Shown piece after piece: positions 28,725 to 37,768 of a stretch of 64,000 bases of DNA. The stretch spans positions 2,232,001 to 2,296,000 of the forward strand of contig NZ_CP016438.1 in NCBI RefSeq assembly GCF_001685355.1, written 5' to 3'. The translations under genes were made by a program, and so were the position numbers. Positions within the stretch are counted from its first letter, which is position 1; each line of letters begins with the position of its first letter. This stretch comes from Streptomyces lincolnensis. Lineage in GTDB: Bacteria > Actinomycetota > Actinomycetes > Streptomycetales > Streptomycetaceae. The notes under the pieces are model-generated. The model was given only the letters and a program-made list of their open reading frames with translations, made no database searches and was not told the DNA's origin.

Positions 28725-29756
28725 CTAGCGCAGGTACTCCCCCGGCACCTGTCCCGCCGCCACCTCCAGCACGCCCCGCTCCGTGACCAGCGCCGTCACC
28801 AGGCGACCCGGGGTGACGTCGAACGCCGGGTTGTGGCCGCGCGAGGCGGCGGGAGCCGTCCGTACGCCGCCCCACTCCAACACCTCGTCCTCGCCGCGGA
28901 GTTCGATGTGGATGTCGTCGCCGGTCTTGGTGGACAGGTCGACCGTGGTCGTGGGCGCCGCGACCAGGAAGGGGATCCCGGCGTCGGCACACGCGAGAGC
29001 CACACCGACCGTGCCGACCTTGTTCGCCGTGTCGCCGTTGGCGGCGATACGGTCCGCGCCGACGATCGCCGCGTCGATCTCGCCGCGCAGGATGGTGCCC
29101 GCGGCTGCGCCGTCCACCTGGACGTAGTGCGGGATGCCCTCCTGGACCAGCTCCCAGGCGGTCAGGCGGGACCCCTGGAGCAGGGGGCGGGTCTCGTCGG
29201 CGTACACGACCTCCAGCAGGCCGCGGGCGTGCAGTTCGCGGATCACGCCGAGGGCCGTGCCCCAGCCGGCCGTGGCGAGCGCACCGGTGTTGCAGTGGGT
29301 CAGGACGCGCAACGGCCGGTCCAGGCGCACCTTGTCGAGCAGCCAGTCGGCGCCGAACACGCCCATGGCCCGGTTGGCCTCGACGTCCTCGCGCTGGATG
29401 GCGGCGGCCTCCTCCAGGACCGCCTCGACGCCCTCGGGCAGACGGCTCGTGGCGCGGTCGACGCAGACCATGAGGTTGACGGCCGTGGGCCGGGCCCCCC
29501 GGACGCGGGAGACTGCGGCGAGGATCTCGCCGTCCGTCCAGCCCTCCCGCTCCCCCTGGATCAGCGCGAGCGCGACACCGTACGCTCCCGCCGCCCCGAT
29601 CGCGGGCGCGCCGCGCACCACGAGCCGCTGGATCGCGTCCACCAGAGTGTCCACATCGCGGACGTCCACCGTCTCGGTGCGATGCGGCAGCACGGTCTGG
29701 TCGATCAGCGCGAGACCTGTTCCGGTCCACTCGACCGCGCGCAGTTCCTGGGGCAT
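28725..29756 (-). CDS. mtnA: Methylthioribose-1-phosphate isomerase MtnA
   Basis: This 343-residue enzyme converts methylthioribose-1-phosphate to methylthioribulose-1-phosphate, between MtnK and MtnB. Family signatures are RGAPAIGAAGAYGVAL (near residue 48), the Cys-containing LTHCNTGALAT (about 155), ETRPLLQGSRLTAWEL, and GADRIAANGDTANKVGT with the catalytic Asp. The ATG follows AGGAGTATCCCGAT. It converges on mtnDCB and diverges from the nucleoside phosphorylase, so it has its own promoter. Confidence 0.96.
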   Translation of the reverse strand: MPQELRAVEWTGTGLALIDQTVLPHRTETVDVRDVDTLVDAIQRLVVRGAPAIGAAGAYGVALALIQGEREGWTDGEILAAVSRVRGARPTAVNLMVCVDRATSRLPEGVEAVLEEAAAIQREDVEANRAMGVFGADWLLDKVRLDRPLRVLTHCNTGALATAGWGTALGVIRELHARGLLEVVYADETRPLLQGSRLTAWELVQEGIPHYVQVDGAAAGTILRGEIDAAIVGADRIAANGDTANKVGTVGVALACADAGIPFLVAAPTTTVDLSTKTGDDIHIELRGEDEVLEWGGVRTAPAASRGHNPAFDVTPGRLVTALVTERGVLEVAAGQVPGEYLR

Positions 29757-29885
29757 ATCGGGATACTCCTGATGTTCCGGTGATTGCCGCCACCGTACAT
29801 GACCTGGGAGAACCACAGTTCGATAGATTCGAGCGGCAGTCCGGGGCCGACGGGTCCGCGTCGACACCGAGCCGGGAGCCGCCCC

Positions 29886-30659
29886 ATGACCCACGACCCT
29901 CCCCAGGACCCGCTGCCCGTCACCCGCGTACCCCGCACCGGGCTGCCCGTGCACGCGGTCGTCGTCGGTGACCCGGCGCGTGCCGCGGCCGTCGCCGCGC
30001 TCCTGGACGGCGCCGAGGAGGTCTCCCACCACCGCGAGTACCGGGTGTTCAGCGGCCGCTGGAAGGGCCTGCCGGTCACCGTGGCCTCGCACGGGGTGGG
30101 TGCGCCGGGCGCGATCCTGCTGTTCCAGGAGCTGGCGGACGCCGGGATCCGCACGATCCTGCGGTTCGGTACGGCGGGCGCGCTCAGGCCCGGCATCGGC
30201 GACGGCGATCTCGTCATCGCCGAGGCGGCCGTACGGGACGACGGTGTCACCCAGCAGCTGCTGCCGCCCGAGTACCCGGCGGTCTCCGCACCCGAGGCGG
30301 TCCTCGCGCTCCAGCGCGCGGCCCGCGAGACGGGCGCCCCGCACCACCGGGGCATCGTCTGGACCCGCGCGGCCTTCCAGCCGGGCCTGCTGCCCCTCTT
30401 CTCCTACGACGGTGCCGGGCTCGCGGCGATCGAGATGGAACTGTCGGCGCTGCTGGTGACGGCCTCGCTGCGCGGACTCGTCGCGGGCGGGGTCGTCGTC
30501 GTGGACGGGGTGAACGCGGACGAGCTGGTGGACGAGGAGGGCACCAGCGTCTACGACCCGCACCGCGAGGTCGTCGCGGCCGGCGTCGAACGGGGTGCCG
30601 TCGTGTCCCTGGAGGCGCTGCGGCTGCTCGCCGAGGGGGCAGCGGGAGGCACCCTGTGA
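29886..30659 (+). CDS. Nucleoside phosphorylase (PNP/UDP family)
   Basis: This 257-residue protein of the purine/uridine phosphorylase superfamily has phosphate-site HAVVVGDPARAAAVA near the N-terminus, TILRFGTAGALRPGIGDGDL in the core, and AAIEMELSALLVTA, the segment whose Glu contacts ribose. Closest in type to uridine phosphorylases, but the same superfamily contains MTA/SAH nucleosidases and MTA phosphorylases. Its place between mtnA and a GntR regulator hints that it could release methylthioribose or its phosphate from methylthioadenosine. The ATG was chosen for its CGGGAG site; substrate remains open. Confidence 0.85.
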   Translation: MTHDPPQDPLPVTRVPRTGLPVHAVVVGDPARAAAVAALLDGAEEVSHHREYRVFSGRWKGLPVTVASHGVGAPGAILLFQELADAGIRTILRFGTAGALRPGIGDGDLVIAEAAVRDDGVTQQLLPPEYPAVSAPEAVLALQRAARETGAPHHRGIVWTRAAFQPGLLPLFSYDGAGLAAIEMELSALLVTASLRGLVAGGVVVVDGVNADELVDEEGTSVYDPHREVVAAGVERGAVVSLEALRLLAEGAAGGTL

Positions 30660-30726
30660 CCGGCGCCCACCACGCCGGATGAGGCCGAGGTGATCGCCGA
30701 TCTGGAGCCGCTCGTCCGCGCGGCGC

Positions 30727-30759
30727 CATAATGAGGGCCGAGACATCGGATGTCTCGGC
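30727..30759 (+). promoter_or_regulatory. Promoter with overlapping palindromic operator for the GntR gene
   Basis: CATAAT (30727-30732) is a likely -10 box. The perfect inverted repeat GCCGAGACAT-CGG-ATGTCTCGGC (30737-30759) would span the transcription start and precedes the regulator by 27 bases. This arrangement suggests autorepression by the GntR protein. Confidence 0.55.
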
Positions 30760-30786
30760 ACAGCACGGGGCGACAGGGAGGCCGGC

Positions 30787-31458
30787 ATGGCAGTCACCGA
30801 CGAGGCGATCGAGAAGATCAAGGGCATGATCGTCTCCGGCGCGCTGCGCCCGGGGGACCGGCTGCCCAAGGAGAGCGAGCTCGCGGCCGACCTGGGGCTG
30901 TCCCGCAACTCCCTGCGCGAGGCCGTGCGCGCCCTGTCGCTGATCCGGATCCTGGACGTGCGCCAGGGCGACGGCACCTATGTGACGAGCCTCGACCCGC
31001 AGCTCCTGCTGGAGGCGCTGAGCTTCGTCGTCGACTTCCACCGTGACGACACCGTCCTGGAGTTCCTGGCCGTGCGGCGCATCCTGGAACCGGCCGCCAC
31101 GGCGATGGCGGCCCTGCGGATCAGCGAGCAGCAACTCGACGCCCTCTCCGCCCAGTTGGCCAAGCTGGGCGACGCCCCCTCGGTGGAGGAACTCGTCGCC
31201 TGCGACCTGGACTTCCACCGCGGCATCGTGCAGAGCTCCGGCAACTCGGTGCTCTGTTCCCTCCTGGACGGACTCTCCGGTCCCACCACCCGGGCCCGCA
31301 TCTGGCGCGGCCTCACCCAGGAGGACGCCGTCAGCCGCACCCTGCACGAACACCGCGCCATCCTGGCCGCCCTCCGCGACCGCGACGCGGAGGCGGCCCG
31401 CTCCTGGGCGACCGTCCACATCGCGAGCGTGGAGCAGTGGCTGCGGTCCACGCTGTGA
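30787..31458 (+). CDS. GntR/FadR-subfamily transcriptional regulator
   Basis: The protein has 223 residues. An N-terminal winged helix (GALRPGDRLPKESELAADLG, then LSRNSLREAVRALS) occupies about residues 17-65. A C-terminal all-helical FCD ligand domain has acidic/His metal ligands in DLDFHRGI and EHRAILAAL. It follows the nucleoside phosphorylase on the same strand after 127 bases, but with its own promoter. It may control the methionine-salvage genes or the phosphorylase; the sequence does not settle which. A palindrome over its own promoter suggests autoregulation. Confidence 0.9.
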   Translation: MAVTDEAIEKIKGMIVSGALRPGDRLPKESELAADLGLSRNSLREAVRALSLIRILDVRQGDGTYVTSLDPQLLLEALSFVVDFHRDDTVLEFLAVRRILEPAATAMAALRISEQQLDALSAQLAKLGDAPSVEELVACDLDFHRGIVQSSGNSVLCSLLDGLSGPTTRARIWRGLTQEDAVSRTLHEHRAILAALRDRDAEAARSWATVHIASVEQWLRSTL

Positions 31459-31626
31459 GCGGGTGAAACCGGGCGCTCCAGGACAGCTCCGATCACGCTG
31501 GGGTGTTCCGGGGTGGCTATCGGGGCAGTGATCCGTTCACTCCCCCGTGCAAGGGGGCTGCGGGCGCCCCCGCGGGACGCCGTAAGGTTGGGTGGTCAAG
31601 CGAGGGCACGTCGGAAGGAGGCCTGG

Positions 31627-32613
31627 GTGATCGAGCTCGAGGGGGTTCCCGAGCTGATCGACCCGGTCATGGTGGCCGCGTTCGAGGGCTGGAACGATGC
31701 CGGCGACGCCGCCTCCACCGCGGTCGCGCATCTGGACAGGGAGTGGAAGGGCGAGGTGTTCGCGGCGCTGGACGCCGAGGACTACTACGACTTCCAGGTG
31801 AACCGCCCCACGGTGTGGCTGGACGGCGGCGTACGCAAGATCACATGGCCGACGACAAGGTTGTCGGTCGTCCGGGTCGGCGGTGACAAGCCCCGCGATC
31901 TCGTCCTCGTCCGCGGCATCGAACCGTCGATGCGGTGGCGCTCGTTCTGCAACGAGCTGCTCGGCTTCGCCCACGAACTGGGCGTGGAGCTGGTGGTGGT
32001 GCTGGGCGCCCTGCTCGGTGACACCCCGCACACCCGTCCGGTCCCGGTCAGCGGCGTCACGTCCGACCCGGATCTCGCCCAGCGGATGGATCTGGAGGAG
32101 ACCAAGTACGAGGGCCCCACGGGCATCGTCGGCATCCTCCAGGAGGCCTGCACGCACGCGGGCGTACCGGCCGTGTCGCTGTGGGCAGCCGTACCGCACT
32201 ACGTGTCGCAGCCGCCGAACCCGAAGGCGACGCTGGCCCTCCTGAACCGCCTGGAGGACCTGATCGACGTACGCATCCCGCTGGGCGAGCTGCCCGAGGA
32301 CGCGCGCGCCTGGCAGGTGGGCGTGGACCAGCTGGCCGCCGAGGACAGCGAGGTCGCGGAGTACGTCCAGACGCTGGAGGAGGCCCGGGACACCGCGGAG
32401 CTGCCGGAGGCGTCGGGCGAGGCGATCGCCCGCGAGTTCGAGCGGTATCTGCGGCGCCGGGACGGGGGCCAGCCGGGGCCGCCGGGCGGTCACGCGACGG
32501 CGGACGGCAGTGACAGCACGTCGTATCTGCGGGACAACCCCAGCGGTCGTACGAAGCCGCCGAAGCCCCCGAAGCCGGGGGCGGACGACGAGGACTCGTC
32601 GTCCGAGGACTGA
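31627..32613 (+). CDS. PAC2-family protein (possible ParJ orthologue)
   Basis: This 328-residue protein belongs to the PAC2 family, named for a fungal proteasome assembly chaperone. Typical features are VMVAAFEGWNDAGDAA near residue 17 and GVPAVSLWAAVPHYVSQPP near 180. The C-terminus is a charged, disordered tail. By position (between the glp operon and mshC), it probably corresponds to S. coelicolor SCO1662, which I recall as ParJ, a ParA-interacting protein of aerial-hypha chromosome segregation; that link is from memory. The GTG start has AAGGAGG upstream. A neighbouring proteasome ATPase makes an assembly role the other idea. Confidence 0.85.
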   Translation: MIELEGVPELIDPVMVAAFEGWNDAGDAASTAVAHLDREWKGEVFAALDAEDYYDFQVNRPTVWLDGGVRKITWPTTRLSVVRVGGDKPRDLVLVRGIEPSMRWRSFCNELLGFAHELGVELVVVLGALLGDTPHTRPVPVSGVTSDPDLAQRMDLEETKYEGPTGIVGILQEACTHAGVPAVSLWAAVPHYVSQPPNPKATLALLNRLEDLIDVRIPLGELPEDARAWQVGVDQLAAEDSEVAEYVQTLEEARDTAELPEASGEAIAREFERYLRRRDGGQPGPPGGHATADGSDSTSYLRDNPSGRTKPPKPPKPGADDEDSSSED

Positions 32614-32654
32614 CAGGGGCTGAACAAGCTGGACCAGCCGGACAGGCCGGACAA

Positions 32655-32689
32655 GTGGGGGCGGTGCGCGTGACGCGTACCGCCCCCAC
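32655..32689. terminator. Hairpin between PAC2 gene and converging propeller gene
   Basis: An 11-bp stem GTGGGGGCGGT / ACCGCCCCCAC encloses a smaller GCGCG/CGCGT pairing. Located between two converging genes. Confidence 0.7.
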
Positions 32690-32722
32690 CCGTTCCCAGA
32701 GATGTCAGGCCTGTCAGACCCG

Positions 32723-33652
32723 TCAGACCTGGTCCACGGCCACCGCGTCGTACTCCGTCTGAGGCGTCGGTTCCACGTCGAAGCGCGCGTTGGGCAGATA
32801 CAGCCGCCCGCCCCACGCGGCGGCCGTCGTCGGGATGCGGAAGCGCGGGTCGGTGATGCGGGCGATCGCGGTGCCCCGGGTGCCGGAGTCGTTCAGCCGG
32901 AAGACGTCGATCGCGTTCTGCCGCTGCTGGACGGCGTAGAGGATCCGGCCGAGCAGCAACAGTCCGTCGCCGTTGGGGAGTTTCGCCGTACCGAGGTCGA
33001 CGGTCCGGGCCACGCCGGTGCGCGGGTCGACCCGGGCGAGGCCACCGCCGTCGGCGAAGGCGTTCACCACGAGCAGGGCGCGGCCGTCGGGTGTGCGCTC
33101 GATGCCGTTGGCGGTGAAGTCCGTCCCCTGCTGCCAGTCCCCGGTCAGCGGTACGGTCTCCACCGCGCCCCGGGTCAGCTTGTAGAGCACCGGTTCGAAG
33201 GAGTCGGTGAACCAGGCGGCGCCCGGAGTGAGGACGACGTCGTTCACGAAGGTGCCGCCGGTGGCGTACACCTTCTCGATCCGGCCCGTGCGGGCGTCGG
33301 CGGTCCGGATCTCGCCGCTGTCGCCGCCGGCCAGGAACAGCCGGCCGTGCCGGTCGATCTTCAGGCCCACGGTCGGGCCGCCGGTGCCCTTGACGACGAC
33401 CGAGCCACGGCCGGTGGCGAGACTCGCCCGGTAGATGTCGCCGTCGGCGAGCGAACCGAAGTAGGCGAAGGGCTTCGCGCCGATGGTGATGCCCTCGGGC
33501 TGGAAGCCGTCGGGCAGCGGGAACTGTGCGGGCCATGCGGTGCGCTCGCTTCCGGCCGCGTGCGCCGTGCCGGACAGCAGGGCCGCGCCGGACAGGGCGG
33601 CGGCCGTGGTGAGAAGTCTTCGACGTGCGAAGGAGCGGTCCGTGGGAGCCAC
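32723..33652 (-). CDS. Exported SMP-30/NHL-type beta-propeller protein
   Basis: The 309-residue protein carries a twin-arginine signal peptide (FARRRLLTTAAALSGAALLSG, ending AHA). The mature part is a chain of short beta-rich repeats, for example GLKIDRHGRLFLAGGDSGEI, typical of SMP-30/gluconolactonase-like six-bladed propellers. It is likely secreted and folded before export. Lactonase activity is possible but no catalytic metal set can be assigned by eye. It is divergent from the subtilase gene. Confidence 0.82.
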   Translation of the reverse strand: MAPTDRSFARRRLLTTAAALSGAALLSGTAHAAGSERTAWPAQFPLPDGFQPEGITIGAKPFAYFGSLADGDIYRASLATGRGSVVVKGTGGPTVGLKIDRHGRLFLAGGDSGEIRTADARTGRIEKVYATGGTFVNDVVLTPGAAWFTDSFEPVLYKLTRGAVETVPLTGDWQQGTDFTANGIERTPDGRALLVVNAFADGGGLARVDPRTGVARTVDLGTAKLPNGDGLLLLGRILYAVQQRQNAIDVFRLNDSGTRGTAIARITDPRFRIPTTAAAWGGRLYLPNARFDVEPTPQTEYDAVAVDQV

Positions 33653-33911
33653 TGTGCGTCCTTCCGCGGAAGGGCCGGCCCGTGGCCGACCGTACGGTCA
33701 ACAGACGCTCCCACCCCATCACATGACCGTCACCACCGCAGCCTATGGCCGGATTGTGGCGTGACATCTGTTTCAGGACGGAATGCACACGTTACCCAAT
33801 TCAACTTGTTTTCAAACCCAGTTGGGCACGACGGGGTGGACGAGTCGCCGTCCTGGTGCTTGGTTGTCCCACGGAAGGCGCACCCGCACGGACCGAAGGG
33901 AGCGGTATCCG

Positions 33912-35645
33912 ATGACCGAACAGGCACAGCCGGCACAGAACCCGGGAGCATCCGGGCCGGGGCCCGACGGAACGGGATTCACCTATCGCGGAGCCGAGCA
34001 GGAGCTGATCGTCGTCGCACGCCCCGAGGCCAGGCTGCGCGCCCAGGCCGAGGGCGTCCGGTCGGCGGCGGGCGCCGACGTGTCGGCTCTCAACATGTTC
34101 CTCGGTGACGAACAGCTGGCCCTGGAGCCGCTGTTCGGCAGCGAGGAACGACTTCAGCAGTCCGCCGGGCAGCAGGGCACCGAGGACGCGCCCGACCTGG
34201 CACTCTTCTACCGGGTGCGCGGCGGGGAGGACCGGGCCCAGGAACTGCGGGCACGGATCGCCGCGTTGCCCGGCGTCGACACGGCGTACGTCAAGCCGCC
34301 CGCCGTGCCGGCCACCCTCGGACAGGTCGGGGAGGACACCCGGCGGCTGAAGGAGGGGGCGCCCGCCACCCCCGACTTCACCGGCCGTCAGGGCTATCTG
34401 CGCCCCGCCCCCGAGGGCATAGACGCCCACTGGGCCTGGCAGCGGCCCGGTGGGACGGGTCACGGGGTGACGGTGATCGACGTCGAGGGCGCCTGGCAGT
34501 TGGGCCACGAGGACCTGGCCGCCAAGCTGGCCGGAGTGGTCGTCGGCACCCCGCTGACCGATGTGGCGTGGCGCAACCACGGCACCGCCGTGATCGGTGT
34601 GATCAGCGGCGACCAGGGCGGGCACGGGGTCACCGGCATCGTGCCGGAGGCGGTGACCGCGGCCGCGTCCTTCCACGGCATCGGCACCGCGGCCGCGATC
34701 CACGCGGCGGCCGACCGCCTCGCGCCCGGCGACATCGTGCTGATCGAACTCCACCGCCCCGGGCCGCGGTTCGACCACGAGGAGCGGGACGACCAGCGCG
34801 GTTACATCGCCCTGGAGTGGTGGCCGGACGACTTCGCGGCCATCCGGCACGCGACCGCCCGGGGCATCCTCGTGGTGGCCGCCGCGGGCAACGGCGGCGA
34901 GTCGCTCGACGACGGGGTCTACGAGCGGCGCCCGGACGAGTTCCCGCAGTGGTGGCGCGGTCCGTTCAACCCGTCCAACCCGTCCTCCGGGTCGGTCCTG
35001 GTCGGCGCGGGCGCCCCGCCGCCCGGCACGCACGGCCGCGACCACGGCCCGGACCGCTCACGGCTGGAGTTCTCCAACTACGGCGCCCGCGTGGACGCGC
35101 AGGGCTGGGGCCGCGAGGTCACGACCACCGGCGGCACCTGGGACCGGCCCGGCGATCTTCAGGGCGGGCCCGAGGAGATCGCCTGGTACACGGACACGTT
35201 CTCCGGGACCTCCTCCGCCTCCCCGGTGGTGGTCGGCGCGCTGGCCGCGCTCCAGGGCATGCTCAGGGCGGCGGGCCGACCGCCGATGTCCCCGGAACGC
35301 GCCCGTGAGGTACTGCGCGCTACGGGCTCCCCGCAGCAGGACGCGCCGGGCCGTCCCGCCTCGCAGCGGATCGGCAGCCGGCCCGACATCCGGGCGGCCG
35401 TGACCCGGCTGCTGCCCGAGGCGGTCGGCTCGGGCCGGGCGGAGCGGTACTGGGACGAGCTCCTGCCCTATCCCCGTGAACTCCCACCCCGGCTCCGGCT
35501 GTTCGTCTCCGGTGCCTGGCGCAACCTCAACCACCCGTCCCCCGAGATCCGCCAGGCGGTCCAGACCGCTTTCGCGGGGGGACGGCCGGACGTCCGTGTC
35601 TGGTTCTCGGACGACGAGATCGTCGGCCTGGTGATCACGGGCTGA
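33912..35645 (+). CDS. S8 subtilase without signal peptide
   Basis: This 577-residue serine protease retains the complete subtilisin triad: Asp in VIDVEGAW (near 189), His in RNHGTAVIGVI (near 222), oxyanion Asn in VVAAAGNGG, and Ser in FSGTSSASPV (near 434). There is no signal peptide or transmembrane segment, so it probably acts inside the cell or leaves by another route. Residues 25-150 form an unrecognised N-terminal domain. The last 55 residues (LFVSGAWRNLNHPSPEI and on) resemble the C-terminus of the Q-rich protein encoded 36 bases downstream, which suggests partnership. The ATG start was chosen because the longer open frame shows no coding bias. Confidence 0.88.
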   Translation: MTEQAQPAQNPGASGPGPDGTGFTYRGAEQELIVVARPEARLRAQAEGVRSAAGADVSALNMFLGDEQLALEPLFGSEERLQQSAGQQGTEDAPDLALFYRVRGGEDRAQELRARIAALPGVDTAYVKPPAVPATLGQVGEDTRRLKEGAPATPDFTGRQGYLRPAPEGIDAHWAWQRPGGTGHGVTVIDVEGAWQLGHEDLAAKLAGVVVGTPLTDVAWRNHGTAVIGVISGDQGGHGVTGIVPEAVTAAASFHGIGTAAAIHAAADRLAPGDIVLIELHRPGPRFDHEERDDQRGYIALEWWPDDFAAIRHATARGILVVAAAGNGGESLDDGVYERRPDEFPQWWRGPFNPSNPSSGSVLVGAGAPPPGTHGRDHGPDRSRLEFSNYGARVDAQGWGREVTTTGGTWDRPGDLQGGPEEIAWYTDTFSGTSSASPVVVGALAALQGMLRAAGRPPMSPERAREVLRATGSPQQDAPGRPASQRIGSRPDIRAAVTRLLPEAVGSGRAERYWDELLPYPRELPPRLRLFVSGAWRNLNHPSPEIRQAVQTAFAGGRPDVRVWFSDDEIVGLVITG

Positions 35646-35681
35646 CGGTTCCTCATTCCATCCAGGGAAGGTGGCACCCTC

Positions 35682-36326
35682 ATGAGCATCCAACCGCAGA
35701 TGAGCCAACCGGGCCAGCAGGGCCAGCAGGGCCAGTACGGCCAGCAAGGCCAGCAGCAGGGCCAGCAGTTCCCGAGCACGTCGCCGTACCAGCAGCAGGG
35801 CTTCGGCGGCGGCATGGGTGGCAGCACCGGCGGCGGCATGGGCGGCGGCTCGCTGGAGCAGCTCCAGCAGCTCAGCCAGCAGCAGCCGTTCCAGCAGCTG
35901 CTCCAGCAGCTCGGCCAGCAGTACGGCCAGCAACAAGGCCAGCAACAAGGCCAGCAGCAGGGCGGCTTCGGCCAGGGTCAGCAGCAGGACCAGCAGGACC
36001 AGCAGGCGCAGCAGCAGGAGCGCCAGGTGCAGCAGGATCTGACGCAGCTCGCGCAGCAGGTGATCCAGCAGATCGTCCAGCAGGTGCAGGCTCAGGCCCT
36101 CGCCTCGGGTGTGGCGGACGGCTTCATCGACATCGCGCACCCGCTCCAGGGACAGCCGCAGCAGATCTTCCTGCGGGTCAACGGCCAGTTCCGGGTCCTC
36201 AACAACCCGGCCCCGCACGTCCACCAGCAGATCCAGGAGGCCTTCGCCTTCGGCCACCAGGTCATCGGCGTCTGGGACGCACAGTCGCCGAACGTGCTGC
36301 GCAGCGTCCGGATCCAGCGGATCTGA
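35682..36326 (+). CDS. Gln-rich low-complexity protein sharing the subtilase C-terminal module
   Basis: The 214-residue protein has a first part (about 1-130) almost entirely Gln, Gly and Ser with GQQ repeats and a Gly/Met stretch, resembling a prion-like disordered region. A Gln-rich amphipathic helix (VQQDLTQLAQQVIQQIVQQV) follows. The last 60 residues form a compact domain (IFLRVNGQFRVLNNPAPHV) similar to the end of the neighbouring protease. No signal peptide is present. The ATG follows GGGAAGG. Its function is unknown. It may be a substrate, scaffold or regulator of the subtilase. Confidence 0.8.
   Translation: MSIQPQMSQPGQQGQQGQYGQQGQQQGQQFPSTSPYQQQGFGGGMGGSTGGGMGGGSLEQLQQLSQQQPFQQLLQQLGQQYGQQQGQQQGQQQGGFGQGQQQDQQDQQAQQQERQVQQDLTQLAQQVIQQIVQQVQAQALASGVADGFIDIAHPLQGQPQQIFLRVNGQFRVLNNPAPHVHQQIQEAFAFGHQVIGVWDAQSPNVLRSVRIQRI
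35711..35968 (+). repeat. Short in-frame tandem repeats coding for GQQ units
   Basis: Nine-base units GGCCAGCAG recur from 35711 to 35768, and twelve-base units (GGCCAGCAACAA) around 35930-35968. Both encode Gly-Gln-Gln runs and make this stretch prone to slippage, so copy number may differ between strains. Confidence 0.75.
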
Positions 36327-36355
36327 CGAACTGAGCGGCTAGAAGCAGCAAAAAG

Positions 36356-36408
36356 AGGGGCGCTTCCCTCCGCGAGATCCGCGAGATCCGCGAGGAGGAA
36401 GCGCCCCT
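36356..36408 (+). terminator. Hairpin after the subtilase/Q-rich pair
   Basis: Arms AGGGGCGCTTCCCTCC and GGAGGAAGCGCCCCT pair with one bulge around a loop holding the direct repeat GCGAGATCC. It can also end the converging mshC transcript. Confidence 0.72.
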
Positions 36409-36438
36409 TCCGTACGCCTGCTCAGTCCGTACGCCTGC

Positions 36439-37668
36439 TCACAGGGCCACGCCCAACAGCGCGTCCACCGCTCGTGTCACCACGCCCGGCGCGCCGATGT
36501 CGGTGCCGCCGTGCTCCTCCTGCGAGGCGGCCCAGCGGTCGACCGCGGCCAGGGCGGCCGGGGCGTCCAGGTCGTCGGCGAGCGCCTTGCGGATCTCCTC
36601 GACGAGGGCCTCGGCGGACGGGCCGTCGGGCCGGGAGACCGCGGCACGCCAGCGGCCGAGGCGGTCGACGGCGTCCCGCAGCACCTGGTCGGTCCACTCC
36701 CAGTCGGCCCGGTAGTGGTGGGCGAGCAGCGCGAGCCGTATGGCGGCGGGGTCGACGCCCTCGCGGCGCAGCTGCGACACGAAGACCAGGTTGCCCTTGG
36801 ACTTGGACATCTTCTCGCCGTGGAGGGCGACCATGCCGGCGTGGACGTACGCCGTGGCCATGGGGAACTCGCCGGTCAGCGCCTGGGCGTGCGAGGCGCC
36901 CATCTCGTGGTGCGGGAAGGCGAGGTCGGAGCCGCCGCCCTGGACGTCGAAGCCCATCCCGAGGTGGTCGAGGGCGATCGCGACGCACTCGATGTGCCAG
37001 CCCGGCCGGCCGCGCCCCAGCGAGGCGCCGTCCCAGCTGGGCTCGCCCTCGCGGGCGGCCATCCACAGCATCGGGTCGAGCGGGTTCTTCTTGCCGGGCC
37101 GCTCGGGGTCGCCGCCGCGCTCGGCGGACAGCAGCCGCATGGCGGCGGCGTCGAGGCCGGAGACCTCGCCGAAGTGCGGATCGGACTCGACGGAGAAGTA
37201 CACGTCCCCTTCGAGTTCGTACGCGGCGCCCGCGTCCCGCAGCCGCTCGACGAGCGGCACGATGCCGGGTATCGCCTCGACCGCGCCGATGTAGTGCCGC
37301 GGGGGCAGCATCCGCAGGGCGGTCATGTCCTCGCGGAAGAGGGCGGTCTCCTTCTCGGCGAGGGCGACCCAGTCGATGGCGTCGCGCTGTGCCCGCTCCA
37401 GGAGCGGATCGTCGACGTCGGTGACGTTCTGGACGTAGTGGACCTGCCGCTTGGTGTCGAGCCACACGCGCTGCACGAGGTCGAACGCGTTGTAGGTCGC
37501 CGCGTGACCGATGTGGGTCGCGTCGTACGGCGTGATGCCGCAGACGTAGATACGGGCGACGGGACCGGGGGTGAGGGTGACGAGGCCGCCGGTCGCGGTG
37601 TCGTGGATCCTCAGGTCGCGGCCCTGACCAGGCAGGGCGGGGACCTCGGAAGCGGGCCAGGCATGCAT
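36439..37668 (-). CDS. mshC: Cysteine:GlcN-Ins ligase MshC (mycothiol biosynthesis)
   Basis: This 409-residue enzyme joins cysteine to GlcN-inositol with ATP, the third step to mycothiol. It is a class I aminoacyl-tRNA-synthetase homologue related to CysRS: the HIGH motif is in [17 protein letters not shown] near residue 44, and the KMSKS motif is KMSKSKGN near 290. It is shorter than CysRS and lacks the tRNA-binding C-terminus, as expected for MshC. It is the last gene of a same-strand group with three conserved unknowns (37769-39937), an arrangement kept in mycobacteria. Confidence 0.96.
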   Translation of the reverse strand: MHAWPASEVPALPGQGRDLRIHDTATGGLVTLTPGPVARIYVCGITPYDATHIGHAATYNAFDLVQRVWLDTKRQVHYVQNVTDVDDPLLERAQRDAIDWVALAEKETALFREDMTALRMLPPRHYIGAVEAIPGIVPLVERLRDAGAAYELEGDVYFSVESDPHFGEVSGLDAAAMRLLSAERGGDPERPGKKNPLDPMLWMAAREGEPSWDGASLGRGRPGWHIECVAIALDHLGMGFDVQGGGSDLAFPHHEMGASHAQALTGEFPMATAYVHAGMVALHGEKMSKSKGNLVFVSQLRREGVDPAAIRLALLAHHYRADWEWTDQVLRDAVDRLGRWRAAVSRPDGPSAEALVEEIRKALADDLDAPAALAAVDRWAASQEEHGGTDIGAPGVVTRAVDALLGVAL

Positions 37669-37768
37669 GTCATGAGCCTAACCGGACGGATGTTCCGTAT
37701 ACGAACCGGACGGGCCGGATGGCCGGTAAGGCCTCCTTGCGCGGTGCTGCCCTGTGTGCAGTGTGCTC

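Noticed and set aside
35711..35968. CRISPR-like or minisatellite array
   Set aside because: The repeats are short, in frame and encode Gln-rich protein; there are no spacers.
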